The notes: a model not told the origin generated them from the letters alone. DNA of 64,000 bases from an uncultured Holophagaceae bacterium (GCA_903913215.1 CAIWKE010000011.1:62001-126000); one strand, 5' to 3'; shown: positions 43,357 through 52,341, counted from the stretch's first letter. Numbers and translations: made by a program.

Positions 43357-44955
43357 ATGCGCGCCACCCATGCCCCGACCAGCCCAAAGTCCACCCTTGC
43401 GCCCGCACCCCGCGTCTCCCGCCAGGAACTGAGCCCCATCCACCTGCTGGAGCGGGCTGGCGATATCTACGCGGATGTGAAGGCCGCCACGGATGGTCCG
43501 AACACCTACACCTGGCGGGAACTGCGGGCCCGGGCCCGGCGCCTGGCCTCGGCCCTGCGCCGGGACGGCCTGAAGAAAGGGGAGCGGGTGGCCTTCCTGG
43601 CCTTCAACTCCGAGCCATTGCTGACCGCTCACTTTGGCGTGCCCCAGGCGGGTGGCGTACTGGTGGCCATCAACACGCGCCTCAACGCTGAGGAGGTCGC
43701 CTACATCGTCCAGCACAGCGGCGCCACCCGGGTCTTTGTGTCGCCGGAGCTGCTGCCCACGCTGGCGGAGGTGCCCGCCACCATCCAGCGCATCGTGCTG
43801 GGACCGGACTTCGAGGCCCTGCTGGCCAAAGGCTCCGAAGAGCCCATCGAGCTCTGGCTGGAGAGCGAGGACGAGCCCATCACCATCAACTACACCTCGG
43901 GCACCACGGGCCGCCCCAAGGGTGTGGTCTACCACCACCGCGGTGCCTACCTGAATGCCCTGGCCATGGTCATCGACCACAAGCTGGTGCGGGAGTCGCG
44001 CCTGCTCTGGACCCTGCCCATGTTCCACTGCAACGGCTGGTGCTTCCCCTGGGCTGTGGCCGCCGTGGGCGCTGAGAGCGTCTGCATCCCCCGCATCGAG
44101 CCCGGTCCCACCTGGCAGCTCTTCGACGAGGGCGTCACCCACTTCTGCGCGGCCCCCACGGTCTGCACCATGCTGGTGACCGATCCTGCGGCCCACCGCC
44201 TAGCTTCCCCCGTGCGGCTCTTCGCGGCGGGCGCCCCGCCCTCACCCACCCTCATCGCCCGCATGACTGAGCTGAACTTCCAGCTGGAGCACGTCTACGG
44301 CCTGACCGAAGTCTACGGCCCCTTCACCATCAACGTGGCGAAGCCGGGCCAGGACCAGCTGCCGCCCCAGGAGCAGGCCAACCTGCGCGCTCGCCAGGGC
44401 ATGCCCAACGTCTGCGCGGGACAGGTCCGCATCGTGGACCTGGACATGAACGACGTGCCCCGGGACAGCGCCACCATGGGCGAAGTGGTCATGCGTGGCA
44501 ACGTGGTCATGACCGGCTACTTCGAGGACGAGGAGGCCACCACGCGGGCTTTCCACGGGGGCTGGTTCCACTCCGGCGACCTGGGCGTCATGCACCCGGA
44601 CGGCTCCATCGAGCTGCGGGACCGCAAGAAGGACATCATCATCTCCGGCGGCGAGAACATCTCCACCATCGAGGTGGAGCAGGCTGTGGTCTCCCACCCG
44701 GCCGTGCTGGAGTGTGCCGTCATCGCCGTACCTGATGAGAAGTGGGGCGAGGTGCCCAAGGCCTTCGTGACCCTGAAGCCCGGCGTGGAGTTGACGGTCG
44801 AAGAGCTGGTGGCCCACTGCCGCACCAAGCTGGCCAACTTCAAGGTGCCCCGCCAGATCGAGTTCGGTGGTCTGCCCAAGACCTCCACCGGCAAGATCCA
44901 GAAGTTCCTGCTGCGCGCCAAGGAGTGGGAAGGTCGCGAGCGGCGGATCAACTAG
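43357..44955 (+). CDS. AMP-dependent acyl-CoA synthetase
   Basis: This is 532 residues from the ATG at 43357, preceded by a strong GGAGGAGG. It activates a carboxylic acid with ATP and CoA. Motifs: YTSGTTGRPKGV (phosphate loop), YGLTEVYGPFTIN, the hinge WFHSGDLGVMHPDGSIELRD and the catalytic Lys region TSTGKIQKFLLR. Overall it resembles medium-chain acyl-CoA or methylmercaptopropionyl-CoA ligases. The substrate chain is uncertain. Its stop overlaps the next convergent stop in CTAG. Confidence 0.92.
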   Translation: MRATHAPTSPKSTLAPAPRVSRQELSPIHLLERAGDIYADVKAATDGPNTYTWRELRARARRLASALRRDGLKKGERVAFLAFNSEPLLTAHFGVPQAGGVLVAINTRLNAEEVAYIVQHSGATRVFVSPELLPTLAEVPATIQRIVLGPDFEALLAKGSEEPIELWLESEDEPITINYTSGTTGRPKGVVYHHRGAYLNALAMVIDHKLVRESRLLWTLPMFHCNGWCFPWAVAAVGAESVCIPRIEPGPTWQLFDEGVTHFCAAPTVCTMLVTDPAAHRLASPVRLFAAGAPPSPTLIARMTELNFQLEHVYGLTEVYGPFTINVAKPGQDQLPPQEQANLRARQGMPNVCAGQVRIVDLDMNDVPRDSATMGEVVMRGNVVMTGYFEDEEATTRAFHGGWFHSGDLGVMHPDGSIELRDRKKDIIISGGENISTIEVEQAVVSHPAVLECAVIAVPDEKWGEVPKAFVTLKPGVELTVEELVAHCRTKLANFKVPRQIEFGGLPKTSTGKIQKFLLRAKEWEGRERRIN

Positions 44956-46403
44956 GGACGCAGGGCTCTCACCAGCTCCAGGCCGGCCTCTGTTCGGCTG
45001 AGGTACCAGGTGAGGGCCTGGCCGTCCACGAGGCGCACGTCGGCCTTTGGGAAGCGCTTCTGTAGTTCCGCCTGATGCCGCTTGTTGAAGCGGTAGGGCT
45101 CCGTGGGCAGGAGGATCAGCTCCGGGGCCAGGGCCTCCAGTTCGGTGTCGGTGAAGCTGGGATAGCGATCGGGGCCCACGGGCGTCAGGCCGCCCTGGCG
45201 CAGCAGATCACCGATGTAGGTATCCGGGCCGGAGCTCATCCAGGGGTCTCGCCAGATGAGCGCCAAGGTGCGTGGTCCCTTACACTTCCTGCTCTTCAGC
45301 AGCGCCTCCAGGGCCTGGGCCCGGGCCTCGGCCACCTCGGCCACGCCCAGGTGCCCGCCCAGCAGGCGCAGGGCGGCCACGCAGTCCTTGAGGGTGCGGA
45401 TCTCCAGGGCCAGCCAGGGGATGCCCAGGGTGTCCAGGGCCTCCACTACGGCCTTGGGGTTCTCGTCCTTTTCGAGGATCACGAGGTCCGGCGCCAGGGC
45501 CCGGATGCGCTCTAGGTTTGGATCCTTGGTGCCGCCCACTTCGGGGACGGTGTTGCGGATCCAGCGGGGCTCGATGCAGTAGCGGGAGCGCCCTGCCAGC
45601 TGCGAGGCCAGACCCCACTGCACGAGCAGCTCCGTGATTGAGGGGACGAGGCTGATGATGCGCAGGGGCTTGATGGGCTGGGGGCTGTGGGAGGTGGGGC
45701 GGGGGTCATGAGTGAGGTGCCTACCCGAGGGCGGAGCGGCGAACTTGGTGCCGGAGTGGGGATCCTTGATCCGACCCTGGCCCGTTGGACATAGGTCCAG
45801 CAGGGGACAGCCCTGGCAGTCCGGGCGGCGGGCATCGCAGGTGCGGCGGCCGTGGAAGATGAGCTGGTGGTGTAGGTCGATCCATTCGTCGCGGGGGAAG
45901 AGGCGGCAGAGATCCGCCTCCACCTTTTCGGGCGTCGTCGCCTTGGAGAGGCCCAGGCGCTTGGCCACGCGGAAGATGTGGGTGTCCACGGGCAGGGCGG
46001 GCACGCCGAAGGCATTCGACAGCACCACATTGGCGGTCTTCTGGCCCACACCGGGCAGGGCCGTGAGCGAGGCCAGGTCATCGGGCACCACACCCTCGTA
46101 GCGTGCCATCAGGGCCTGGCCCAGGCCGATGAGGTTGCGGGCCTTGTTGTGGAAGAAGCCCGTGGATTTAATGAGCGCCTCCAGCGCCTCCAGCGGGGCC
46201 GCCGCCAGGCTGGCCGCGTCCGGGAAGCGGGCAAAGAGGGCCGGGGTGGTGAGGTTCACCCGGGCGTCCGTGCACTGGGCGCTGAGGATGGTGGCCACCA
46301 CCAGCTGGAAGGGATCCTGGTGGTCCAGAGCGCAGCGGGCGTCCGGGTAGGTGGTGCGGAGGCGGCGCTGCAGCTCGATGGAATTGGACTTCGGTGTTCG
46401 CAT
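44952..46403 (-). CDS. nth: endonuclease III fused to BtuF-like binding domain
   Basis: This is 483 residues from the ATG at 46403. Residues 1-207 are a complete endonuclease III: HhH LPGVGQKTA (116-124, K122), VDTHIFRV (D140), and the 4Fe-4S ligands C189-x6-C196-x2-C199-x5-C205. A Pro/Ser/His linker (about 208-246) joins it to a helical-backbone metal-receptor domain (247-483: LRIISLVPSITELLVQWG, GRSRYCIEPRW, VGGTKDPNLERIRALAPDLV). No ATG, GTG or TTG lies in frame in the linker, so a separate second protein is unlikely. The binding domain resembles cytoplasmic cobalamin-binding BtuF-like proteins. Its partner role in base-excision repair is unknown. Confidence 0.88.
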   Translation of the reverse strand: MRTPKSNSIELQRRLRTTYPDARCALDHQDPFQLVVATILSAQCTDARVNLTTPALFARFPDAASLAAAPLEALEALIKSTGFFHNKARNLIGLGQALMARYEGVVPDDLASLTALPGVGQKTANVVLSNAFGVPALPVDTHIFRVAKRLGLSKATTPEKVEADLCRLFPRDEWIDLHHQLIFHGRRTCDARRPDCQGCPLLDLCPTGQGRIKDPHSGTKFAAPPSGRHLTHDPRPTSHSPQPIKPLRIISLVPSITELLVQWGLASQLAGRSRYCIEPRWIRNTVPEVGGTKDPNLERIRALAPDLVILEKDENPKAVVEALDTLGIPWLALEIRTLKDCVAALRLLGGHLGVAEVAEARAQALEALLKSRKCKGPRTLALIWRDPWMSSGPDTYIGDLLRQGGLTPVGPDRYPSFTDTELEALAPELILLPTEPYRFNKRHQAELQKRFPKADVRLVDGQALTWYLSRTEAGLELVRALRP

Positions 46404-46472
46404 GAAATCAGGATAGGAGGCCTTCCTGCCGATATCAGAGACAGATTCGCTAAACTGCATCCGAGGTGCTCC

Positions 46473-47333
46473 ATGCCCATGACGCTCACGGGAAGGCTCG
46501 ACTGCCAGGAAACGGCCCGGCACTACCTGGAGCTGGTGAAGGCCAACGTGAAGAAGTTGGGCTTCTCGCCTGGTCTGGGCGTGATCCTGGGCAGCCAGGA
46601 CGCGGGCAGTGTCACCTACCAGCACTGGCTCATGAAGGACTGCGAGGATCTGGGCATCAATGCCGCCGAGCTGCGGGTGGAGAACGGCATGCAGCTGGTG
46701 AAGCTGGTGGCCCGGCTCAACCAGGATGAGAAGACCCATGGCGTCTTCATCTTCTACCCGCTGCGTTACACGGAGATCAAGGACGACGAGGTCATGGATC
46801 TGGTGGACCCGGGCAAGGACATCGAGGGCCTGCACGCCATCAACATTGGCTATCTGAACAAGTACCGGAAGCGCCTGGAGGATGGCAGCCAGAACCGCTG
46901 CATGACGCCGTGCACCGCCCGGGCCATCGTGAAGACCCTCAAGCGGGGCTTCGGCGAGAACTGGCTCACGGGCAAGACCGTGCTGGTGATCAACGACAGC
47001 CTGCGCATCGGCCGCCCCCTCACGGCCATGGTGGCCAACCTCAAGGCCACGCCCATCCTCTGCCATGCGGCCACCAACAAGGAGCACCTGGAGGGCTTCA
47101 TCCGGATGGCGGATGTCATCGTCAGCGCCGTGCCTGCGGCGGGCTACCAGATCAACACGGACTGGATCAAGGACGGGGCCCTCTGCTTCGACCTCAGCGG
47201 CGAAGGCAACTTCGACTACGAGGCCCTGACTCGCCGCGGCATCCCGTACACGGACACCACCAAGAACAGTGTGGGCAAGGTCACGCGGGCCATGGCGCTG
47301 CTGAACCTGACCTATGCGGCGGGTGTGGAGTAG
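46473..47333 (+). CDS. folD: methylene-THF dehydrogenase, Mtd1-like FolD-family protein
   Basis: This is 286 residues from the ATG at 46473. The fold is that of FolD: PGKDIEGLHAINIG, RCMTPCTARAIVKTL, VINDSLRIGRPLTAMVAN, VGKVTRAMALLNL. The bifunctional enzyme has a YxxxK motif whose Lys drives cyclohydrolase chemistry. Here the motif is Y49-QHWLM-K55, with Leu at the Lys position. This is the pattern of yeast Mtd1 (YATWTQK), an NAD-dependent dehydrogenase without cyclohydrolase activity. It may therefore only make 5,10-methenyl-THF, needing another cyclohydrolase. It is divergent from nth. Confidence 0.85.
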   Translation: MPMTLTGRLDCQETARHYLELVKANVKKLGFSPGLGVILGSQDAGSVTYQHWLMKDCEDLGINAAELRVENGMQLVKLVARLNQDEKTHGVFIFYPLRYTEIKDDEVMDLVDPGKDIEGLHAINIGYLNKYRKRLEDGSQNRCMTPCTARAIVKTLKRGFGENWLTGKTVLVINDSLRIGRPLTAMVANLKATPILCHAATNKEHLEGFIRMADVIVSAVPAAGYQINTDWIKDGALCFDLSGEGNFDYEALTRRGIPYTDTTKNSVGKVTRAMALLNLTYAAGVE

Positions 47334-47334
47334 A

Positions 47335-47799
47335 TCAGAAGCTGCAGGTGAGGGTCAGGCCCAGGCTGCTCCTGCGGCGGACGCTGAGGCCCGGGGCGAA
47401 GGAGCGCTCCAGGTGCTCGCCCTCCAAGCTGAGCGCCCAGCTGGGGTGGAAGGCCCAGCCCACGCGGAGGCGGGGGCCCAGGAAGGCGCCCTCGCCGGGG
47501 GGCACTTCGGCCACGGCGCCGAAGCCCACAAAGAACTCCTTCACCGTGGCGTTGGCGTCGGCCACGAAGCGCAGGGCATTGTCCCCGTCATCCCAGTGCC
47601 GGGCCCCCAGGCCGATACCCAGGTGGAGGCGGCTCAGGTCCCCCTGGTCCTTCAGTTGGATCTCCGTGATGGGCACGGTGAACTCCGCCGCCGTGGCCCG
47701 GGGTTGTCGGATGAGCGAGACCATGGCGTGCTGGGCCGCGAGGGGCAGCGTGACCAGGAGCAAGGTGGGGAACAGGAGGAGGGGTTTGACAGGTCGCAT
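47335..47799 (-). CDS. small outer-membrane beta-barrel-like protein
   Basis: This encodes 154 residues with a signal peptide (LLLFPTLLLVTLPLAAQ). The remainder is alternating strands (LHLGIGLGARHWDDGDNALR, FFVGFGAVAEVPPGEG, LRVGWAFHPSWALSLEGEHL, SLGLTLTCSF) ending in Phe. This suits a small eight-stranded barrel or OmpW/OmpX-like protein. The function is unknown. It converges on the FolD-family gene. Confidence 0.6.
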   Translation of the reverse strand: MRPVKPLLLFPTLLLVTLPLAAQHAMVSLIRQPRATAAEFTVPITEIQLKDQGDLSRLHLGIGLGARHWDDGDNALRFVADANATVKEFFVGFGAVAEVPPGEGAFLGPRLRVGWAFHPSWALSLEGEHLERSFAPGLSVRRRSSLGLTLTCSF

Positions 47800-47829
47800 G
47801 GCCGGTTTACCGGGCAGGGGTGGACCGGT

Positions 47830-48381
47830 TTAGCGCCGTCGCCACTCTACGGCCAGCAGTCCATAGACGGCGTGGTCCACGGTGCGGCCCGCCAGGCGCT
47901 CGGCCTGACGCAAGGTGCCCTCGTGGCGGAAGCCCAGGCGCTTGGGGATGGCGCGGCTGCGGTGGTTGCGCACACCGGCGCGAATCTCGATACGGTTGAG
48001 GCCCAGGCTGCGGAAGCCGTGGCGCAGCAGGGCCTCTACGGCCCGGGTCATGAGGCCGTGGCCCTCGGCCTCCTGGGCCAGCCAGTAGCCGATGCCGGCG
48101 CTGGCGTTGAGGGCATCGAGCCACACAAAGCCCGCCACGCCAACCAGCTCCTCTTTCCACCAGAGCCCGAAGGAGAGGCCCCGGCCTGCTTTGGCCAGGG
48201 CGCGCATGCGCAGGATGTAGGCCCGCGAGTCCTGGACGCTGCGGTTGGCGTCGGGCCAGGGCAGCCAGGTGCGCAGGCGCTCGCGGTTGGATTCCACCAA
48301 GGCGAAAAGGGCCCGGGCATCCCGCAGCTTCAGGGGCCTCAGGGCCAGGTCGCGACCTGCCTTCAGGGCCTCGGCCATCAC
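47830..48381 (-). CDS. GNAT acetyltransferase, RimJ/RimL type
   Basis: This encodes 183 residues. It has an acetyl-CoA dependent GNAT fold: LRPLKLRDARALFALVESNR, the V/I-G-Y-W strand (SAGIGYWLAQEAEGHGLMTR), and NRIEIRAGVRNHRSRAIPKR ahead of GFRHEGTLRQ. Members acetylate ribosomal-protein N-termini or small amines. It overlaps the kdsA stop by 4 nt (ATGA), so it is translationally coupled to kdsA. Confidence 0.88.
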   Translation of the reverse strand: MMAEALKAGRDLALRPLKLRDARALFALVESNRERLRTWLPWPDANRSVQDSRAYILRMRALAKAGRGLSFGLWWKEELVGVAGFVWLDALNASAGIGYWLAQEAEGHGLMTRAVEALLRHGFRSLGLNRIEIRAGVRNHRSRAIPKRLGFRHEGTLRQAERLAGRTVDHAVYGLLAVEWRRR

Positions 48382-49208
48382 CGGGCTGCGGGATCCTGCA
48401 GGGCCGCGGCGCGGCCCGCGCGCCAGAGCACCAGCAGTTGGTCCAGCAGCGCGCCGAACTGGTCCAGGGGCATGGCATTGGGGCCGTCGCTGTGGGCCTT
48501 GGCGGGGCAGTCGTGGACCTCGAAGAAGAAGCCGTCCACGGCAGTGGCCGCCGCCCGTGCCAGGGTGGGGATCATCTCCCGGGCGCCGCCGGTGGCATTG
48601 CCCAGGGCGCCAGGCTTCTGCACGCTGTGGGTGGCGTCAAAGATGATCGGGCAGCCGGTCTTGCGCAGGTGGGGGAAGCTCTGGAAGTCCACCACCAGGT
48701 TGCCGTAGCCGAAACTGGAGCCGCGCTCGGTCACCCACACAGGGCCGTGGCCGGGGACGGACTGGAGCTTCTCCACGCCGTGCTTGAGATCCCAGGGCGC
48801 CAGGAACTGGCCCTTCTTCAGGTTCACCGTGCGACCCGTGGCCGCGGCGGCCAAGAGGAGGTCGGTCTGGCGGCAGAGAAAGGCGGGAATCTGCAGCACG
48901 TCCACAGCACGCGCCACGGCCTCGCACTGGGCGCTCTCGTGGACATCCGTGAGCACCGGTACGCCATAGCGGCTGCGGACCTCCGCGAGGATGTCGAGGC
49001 CCTCAGCCATGCCGGGGCCGCGGTGCGCCTCGGCGGAAGTGCGGTTGGCCTTGTCGAAGCTGGCCTTGAAGATGAAGGGTATGCCCCGGTCTTCGGCCAG
49101 ATCCCGCAGGCTGGAGGCCATGAGGTGGGTGTGTTCCCGGCTCTCGATGACACAGGGCCCCGCGATGAGGAAAAAGCTCTGGTCGGTGAAGGGTCGGGTG
49201 AAGTTCAT
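48378..49208 (-). CDS. kdsA: 3-deoxy-8-phosphooctulonate synthase
   Basis: This encodes 276 residues, standard length. It condenses PEP with arabinose 5-phosphate to give KDO-8-phosphate for lipid A core. The barrel motifs are present: FFLIAGPCVIESREHTHLMA, FKASFDKANRTS, PVLTDVHESAQ, IPAFLCRQTDLLLAAA, VNLKKGQFLAPWD and FDATHSVQKPG. A metal-type KdsA carries Cys in AGPC, as here. It confirms an LPS-bearing Gram-negative host. Confidence 0.97.
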   Translation of the reverse strand: MNFTRPFTDQSFFLIAGPCVIESREHTHLMASSLRDLAEDRGIPFIFKASFDKANRTSAEAHRGPGMAEGLDILAEVRSRYGVPVLTDVHESAQCEAVARAVDVLQIPAFLCRQTDLLLAAAATGRTVNLKKGQFLAPWDLKHGVEKLQSVPGHGPVWVTERGSSFGYGNLVVDFQSFPHLRKTGCPIIFDATHSVQKPGALGNATGGAREMIPTLARAAATAVDGFFFEVHDCPAKAHSDGPNAMPLDQFGALLDQLLVLWRAGRAAALQDPAAR

Positions 49209-49231
49209 GGGCGCCTCGGGGCCTCAGTTTA

Positions 49232-49284
49232 GGGGCTGTTACGGAATAATCAGAGCAATGTATTGCCATTCCGTTACAGCCCCT
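49232..49284. repeat. TTACGGAAT hairpin element, copy 1
   Basis: The arms AGGGGCTGTTACGGAAT and ATTCCGTTACAGCCCCT pair at 16 of 17 positions around a 19-nt loop beginning AATCAGAG. A second copy lies at 60132-60185 with the same arms and part of the loop (ATCAG). This one lies between kdsA and the Lrp gene. Confidence 0.7.
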
Positions 49285-49430
49285 TAGGTTGCCGGTGCCT
49301 CAGAATGAAACAGATTTATTTAACAGCGGCTTGACGTCCCCGGACAGCGTTGACGGGTTGTCATTACATGAGATGAAACCACTGGCATACTGTTCAAGGA
49401 CCACTCAACCCTTTTTGCCTGGAGCCTGCA

Positions 49431-49934
49431 ATGGCGAAGCTGCTGATGGAGGATGACCTCAACCGCCGCCTGGTGGCGATGCTGCAGGCGGATGGCCGCA
49501 TGAGCCATGCGGAGCTTGCGGAGCGCCTGGGCGTGAGCCGGCCCACCATCATCGACCGCGTGAAGCGCCTGGAGGCCGACGGCATCCTCAATGGCTACGC
49601 CGCACGCGTCAGCCCGGCGGCGGTGAACAAGCCCACGGTGGCCTTCGTGGCCGTGCGGTACAAGGACAACAACGAGGCCATCGAGCAGCGCTTCATCAAG
49701 GCCCTGGAAGACGAGCCCGACATCCTGGAGGCCCACACCATCGCTGGCGAGGACGCCCTGCTGCTGAAGATCGTGGCGGACACTCCCGCGGGCATCGCCG
49801 AGCGGCTGCGCCGCATCCGGGTGCTGGGTCCCATGGTGACCACGCGCACGACGGTGGTGCTGGAGACCCACTGGGAGAAGGCCGGTCCCAGCCCCTTCCC
49901 CATTGACGGTTCCGCCAAGAAGCCCAAGAAGTGA
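49431..49934 (+). CDS. Lrp/AsnC-family regulator
   Basis: This encodes 167 residues. An N-terminal helix-turn-helix (LNRRLVAMLQADGRMSHAEL, AERLGVSRPTIIDRVKRLEA) is followed by an AsnC effector domain (about 65-150: TVAFVAVRYKDNN, EPDILEAHTIAGEDALLLKI). An EamA exporter begins 16 nt downstream, so the regulator probably controls export of an amino acid it senses. The upstream region holds the hairpin element and AT-richer DNA with a possible -10 (CATACT). Confidence 0.92.
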   Translation: MAKLLMEDDLNRRLVAMLQADGRMSHAELAERLGVSRPTIIDRVKRLEADGILNGYAARVSPAAVNKPTVAFVAVRYKDNNEAIEQRFIKALEDEPDILEAHTIAGEDALLLKIVADTPAGIAERLRRIRVLGPMVTTRTTVVLETHWEKAGPSPFPIDGSAKKPKK

Positions 49935-49950
49935 TGCAGGTCCGCAGCTG

Positions 49951-50817
49951 ATGCTGGGGTGGCTCGCCTACCTAACCGTTGCCGTTGTCTGGGGTTCCAC
50001 CTACTTCGCCATCGCCCTGGGCCTGGAGTCCTTCACCCCTTACGGCATGGTGGCCCTGCGCTTCTCTCTCTCGGCGGTCCTGGCCCTGGGATTGGGCCGT
50101 GTGCGCCGGGAAGCTTGGCCCGCTGCCCGGGAAGTCCCACACCTGCTGATTGTGGGGGCACTTCTGCTGGGCGGCGCCAATGCCCTGGTCTCCTACGCGG
50201 AACTGCATGTCTCCTCGGGGCTGGCGGCGGTGCTGGGCGGCCTGGTGCCACTCTGGCTGGCGGTCTTCACCATGGCCAAGGAGCCCCTGGGCCCCAAGGG
50301 CTGGGCGGGGCTGGTGCTAGGCCTGGCGGGTGTGGCCGTGCTGGTCTGGCCCACCCAGGGGCTGCGGCTGCATGGGGGCGGTCTGGCGGCCATGATGCTG
50401 GCACCCCTGCTCTGGTCCTGGGGCACCCTGCACGGCAAGCAACATGTCCATGGCGGCGGCCTCATGACCAACGTGGGCATCCAGATGAGCATGGCGGCCC
50501 TCATGGGCCTGGTGGTGGCGCCCCTCTCGGGGGGTTACCTGCGCGGCCCCGTCACCCATAGGGCGCTCTTCGCTGTGGCCTACCTGGCCCTCTTCGGCTC
50601 CCTGCTGGCCTTCTCCGCCTACATCTACCTGGCCAAGGCCTGGCCGCCCGCCAAGATGGGCACCTATGCCTACCTGAACCCCCTGGTGGCGGTGCTCCTG
50701 GGGGGCCTCGTGCTGCACGAGCCCTTTGGTCCCCGCGGCTTCCTGGGCATGGTGATCATCCTGGCGGCGGTGGCCCTGGTGCAGCTGAGGCCCAAGGCCG
50801 TCGTGGCCGAAGGCTGA
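49951..50817 (+). CDS. EamA-family exporter next to Lrp regulator
   Basis: This is 288 residues from the ATG at 49951. It has ten membrane segments in two EamA repeats (AYLTVAVVWGSTYFAIALGL, MMLAPLLWSWGTLHGKQHVH). WGSTYFAI and the terminal ILAAVALVQLRPK resemble the RhtA/YdcZ-type amino-acid exporters. Export of an amino acid or its analogue is inferred from the Lrp-type neighbour. Confidence 0.88.
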   Translation: MLGWLAYLTVAVVWGSTYFAIALGLESFTPYGMVALRFSLSAVLALGLGRVRREAWPAAREVPHLLIVGALLLGGANALVSYAELHVSSGLAAVLGGLVPLWLAVFTMAKEPLGPKGWAGLVLGLAGVAVLVWPTQGLRLHGGGLAAMMLAPLLWSWGTLHGKQHVHGGGLMTNVGIQMSMAALMGLVVAPLSGGYLRGPVTHRALFAVAYLALFGSLLAFSAYIYLAKAWPPAKMGTYAYLNPLVAVLLGGLVLHEPFGPRGFLGMVIILAAVALVQLRPKAVVAEG

Positions 50818-50910
50818 GGGGCACCCGCTCATGGAACGAATCCTGCGGCTGGCCACGGCGTCCCAATCTATGCTTATGAAGGCCCATCTGCTGGCCGGGA
50901 AAGGTCGACC

Positions 50911-52341
50911 TTGACGCTTCCGATGATCATTCAAGGTGGTATGGGTGTGGGGATCTCGAACTGGACCCTCGCGAATGCGGTGTCGCGCCTCGGCCAGCTC
51001 GGGGTGGTCTCAGGCACGGTGCTGGATGTGATGCTGTCGCGCCGCCTTCAGGACGGTGACGAGGGGGGCCACATGCGGCGGGCGCTGAGCCACTTCCCGT
51101 TCCCGGCCATGGCCCAGCGTGTGCTTGAACGCCATTTTGTGGAGGGCGGTCGGCCTGCCGATGCACCCTACAAGGCCCTGCCGATGTACTCCAGGACTGG
51201 GTCGGCCCGGGAGCTGATGGAGCTCTGCATCGCCGGCAACTTCGTGGAGGTCTTCCTGGCCCGTGAAGGGCACGGGGGGCCGGTTGGCATCAACTACCTC
51301 GAGAAGATCCAGCTGCCCATCCTGCCCTCGATCTACGGCGCCATGCTCGCGGGCGTAGCGGTGGTCATCATGGGCGCAGGGATTCCCATCCGGATCCCTG
51401 GTGTGCTCGATGCCTTCGCACACCAGGCGGCGGCGGAGTACCCGCTGACCGTGACGGGCTCTGTCCCGGGCGAGGACACGCAAATGCGCTTCGACCCGGC
51501 GGACTGGAATGAAGGGGCCACCCCCGAGCTGCAGCGGCCCGCCTTCCTGCCGATCATCTCCTCCAACTCCCTGGCGCACACCCTCAGCCGCAAGGCGAAC
51601 GGGCGCATCGATGGCTTCATCGTGGAGGCCCCCACCGCCGGCGGTCACAATGCCCCGCCGCGCGGCAACCCTCCTCTCTCCGCAGAAGGCATGCCCGTCT
51701 ACGGGGCGCGCGACATGGTGGACCTGGCCAAGCTGCGGGAGCTGGGGCTGCCCTTCTGGTTGGCCGGAAGCCGGGGCACGGCCGAGGGCCTGCGCGAGGC
51801 CCTGGAGCTGGGCGCCGCGGGCATCCAGGTGGGTACCGCCTTCGCCTACTGCAATGAATCAGGACTGGAGCCCAGCACCCGGGCGCGGGTCCTGCGGCTC
51901 GCCGCTGCTGGTGGGGCGCGGGTGTTCACAGATCCCGTGGCTTCGCCCACGGGCTTTCCCTTCAAGGTCGTGCAGCTCGAGGGCACCCTGTCCAGCGAGG
52001 CGGAATACCTCGCCCGCACCCGCATCTGCGACCTGGGCTACCTGCGGGAGCCTTATCGCAAGGAGGATGGCAGCATCGGCTACCGCTGCGCCTCCGAGCC
52101 CATCCACCACTTCGTGGCCAAGGGCGGGCTGGAGGAAGGCGCCCTGGGACGGAAGTGCCTGTGCAACGCCCTCATGGCGGACGTGGGCATGCCGCAGATC
52201 CGCAAGGGGATCGCGGAAAAGACCCTGGTCACCTCCGGCGATGACGTGGCCGATATCGCCCGGTTCCTGCGGCCCGGCGCCGAGTCCTACAGCGCCGCGG
52301 ATGTCATTGCGCGGCTGCTGGAGCCCGCTGTTCCCTGCTGA
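50911..52341 (+). CDS. nitronate monooxygenase-family flavoprotein
   Basis: This is 476 residues from a TTG at 50911; an ATG at 50923 (MIIQGGMGVGISNW) is an alternative. It is an FMN-binding TIM barrel: IIQGGMGVGISN, DGFIVEAPTAGGHNAPPRGN with the catalytic-type His, PFWLAGSRGTAEG and AAGIQVGTAFAYCNESGL. It is longer than classical nitronate monooxygenases and has a C-terminal extension with Cys (GRKCLCNALMADVGM). The substrate is not known; the family also includes enoyl-ACP-reductase-like members. Its end overlaps the convergent lipoprotein gene by 38 nt. Confidence 0.85.
   Translation: MTLPMIIQGGMGVGISNWTLANAVSRLGQLGVVSGTVLDVMLSRRLQDGDEGGHMRRALSHFPFPAMAQRVLERHFVEGGRPADAPYKALPMYSRTGSARELMELCIAGNFVEVFLAREGHGGPVGINYLEKIQLPILPSIYGAMLAGVAVVIMGAGIPIRIPGVLDAFAHQAAAEYPLTVTGSVPGEDTQMRFDPADWNEGATPELQRPAFLPIISSNSLAHTLSRKANGRIDGFIVEAPTAGGHNAPPRGNPPLSAEGMPVYGARDMVDLAKLRELGLPFWLAGSRGTAEGLREALELGAAGIQVGTAFAYCNESGLEPSTRARVLRLAAAGGARVFTDPVASPTGFPFKVVQLEGTLSSEAEYLARTRICDLGYLREPYRKEDGSIGYRCASEPIHHFVAKGGLEEGALGRKCLCNALMADVGMPQIRKGIAEKTLVTSGDDVADIARFLRPGAESYSAADVIARLLEPAVPC

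Noticed and set aside
46404-47087. Extension of the Nth fusion to 711 residues
   Set aside because: The extra N-terminal part is antisense to the FolD-family gene and shows no domain. Endonuclease III proteins begin near the ATG at 46403.
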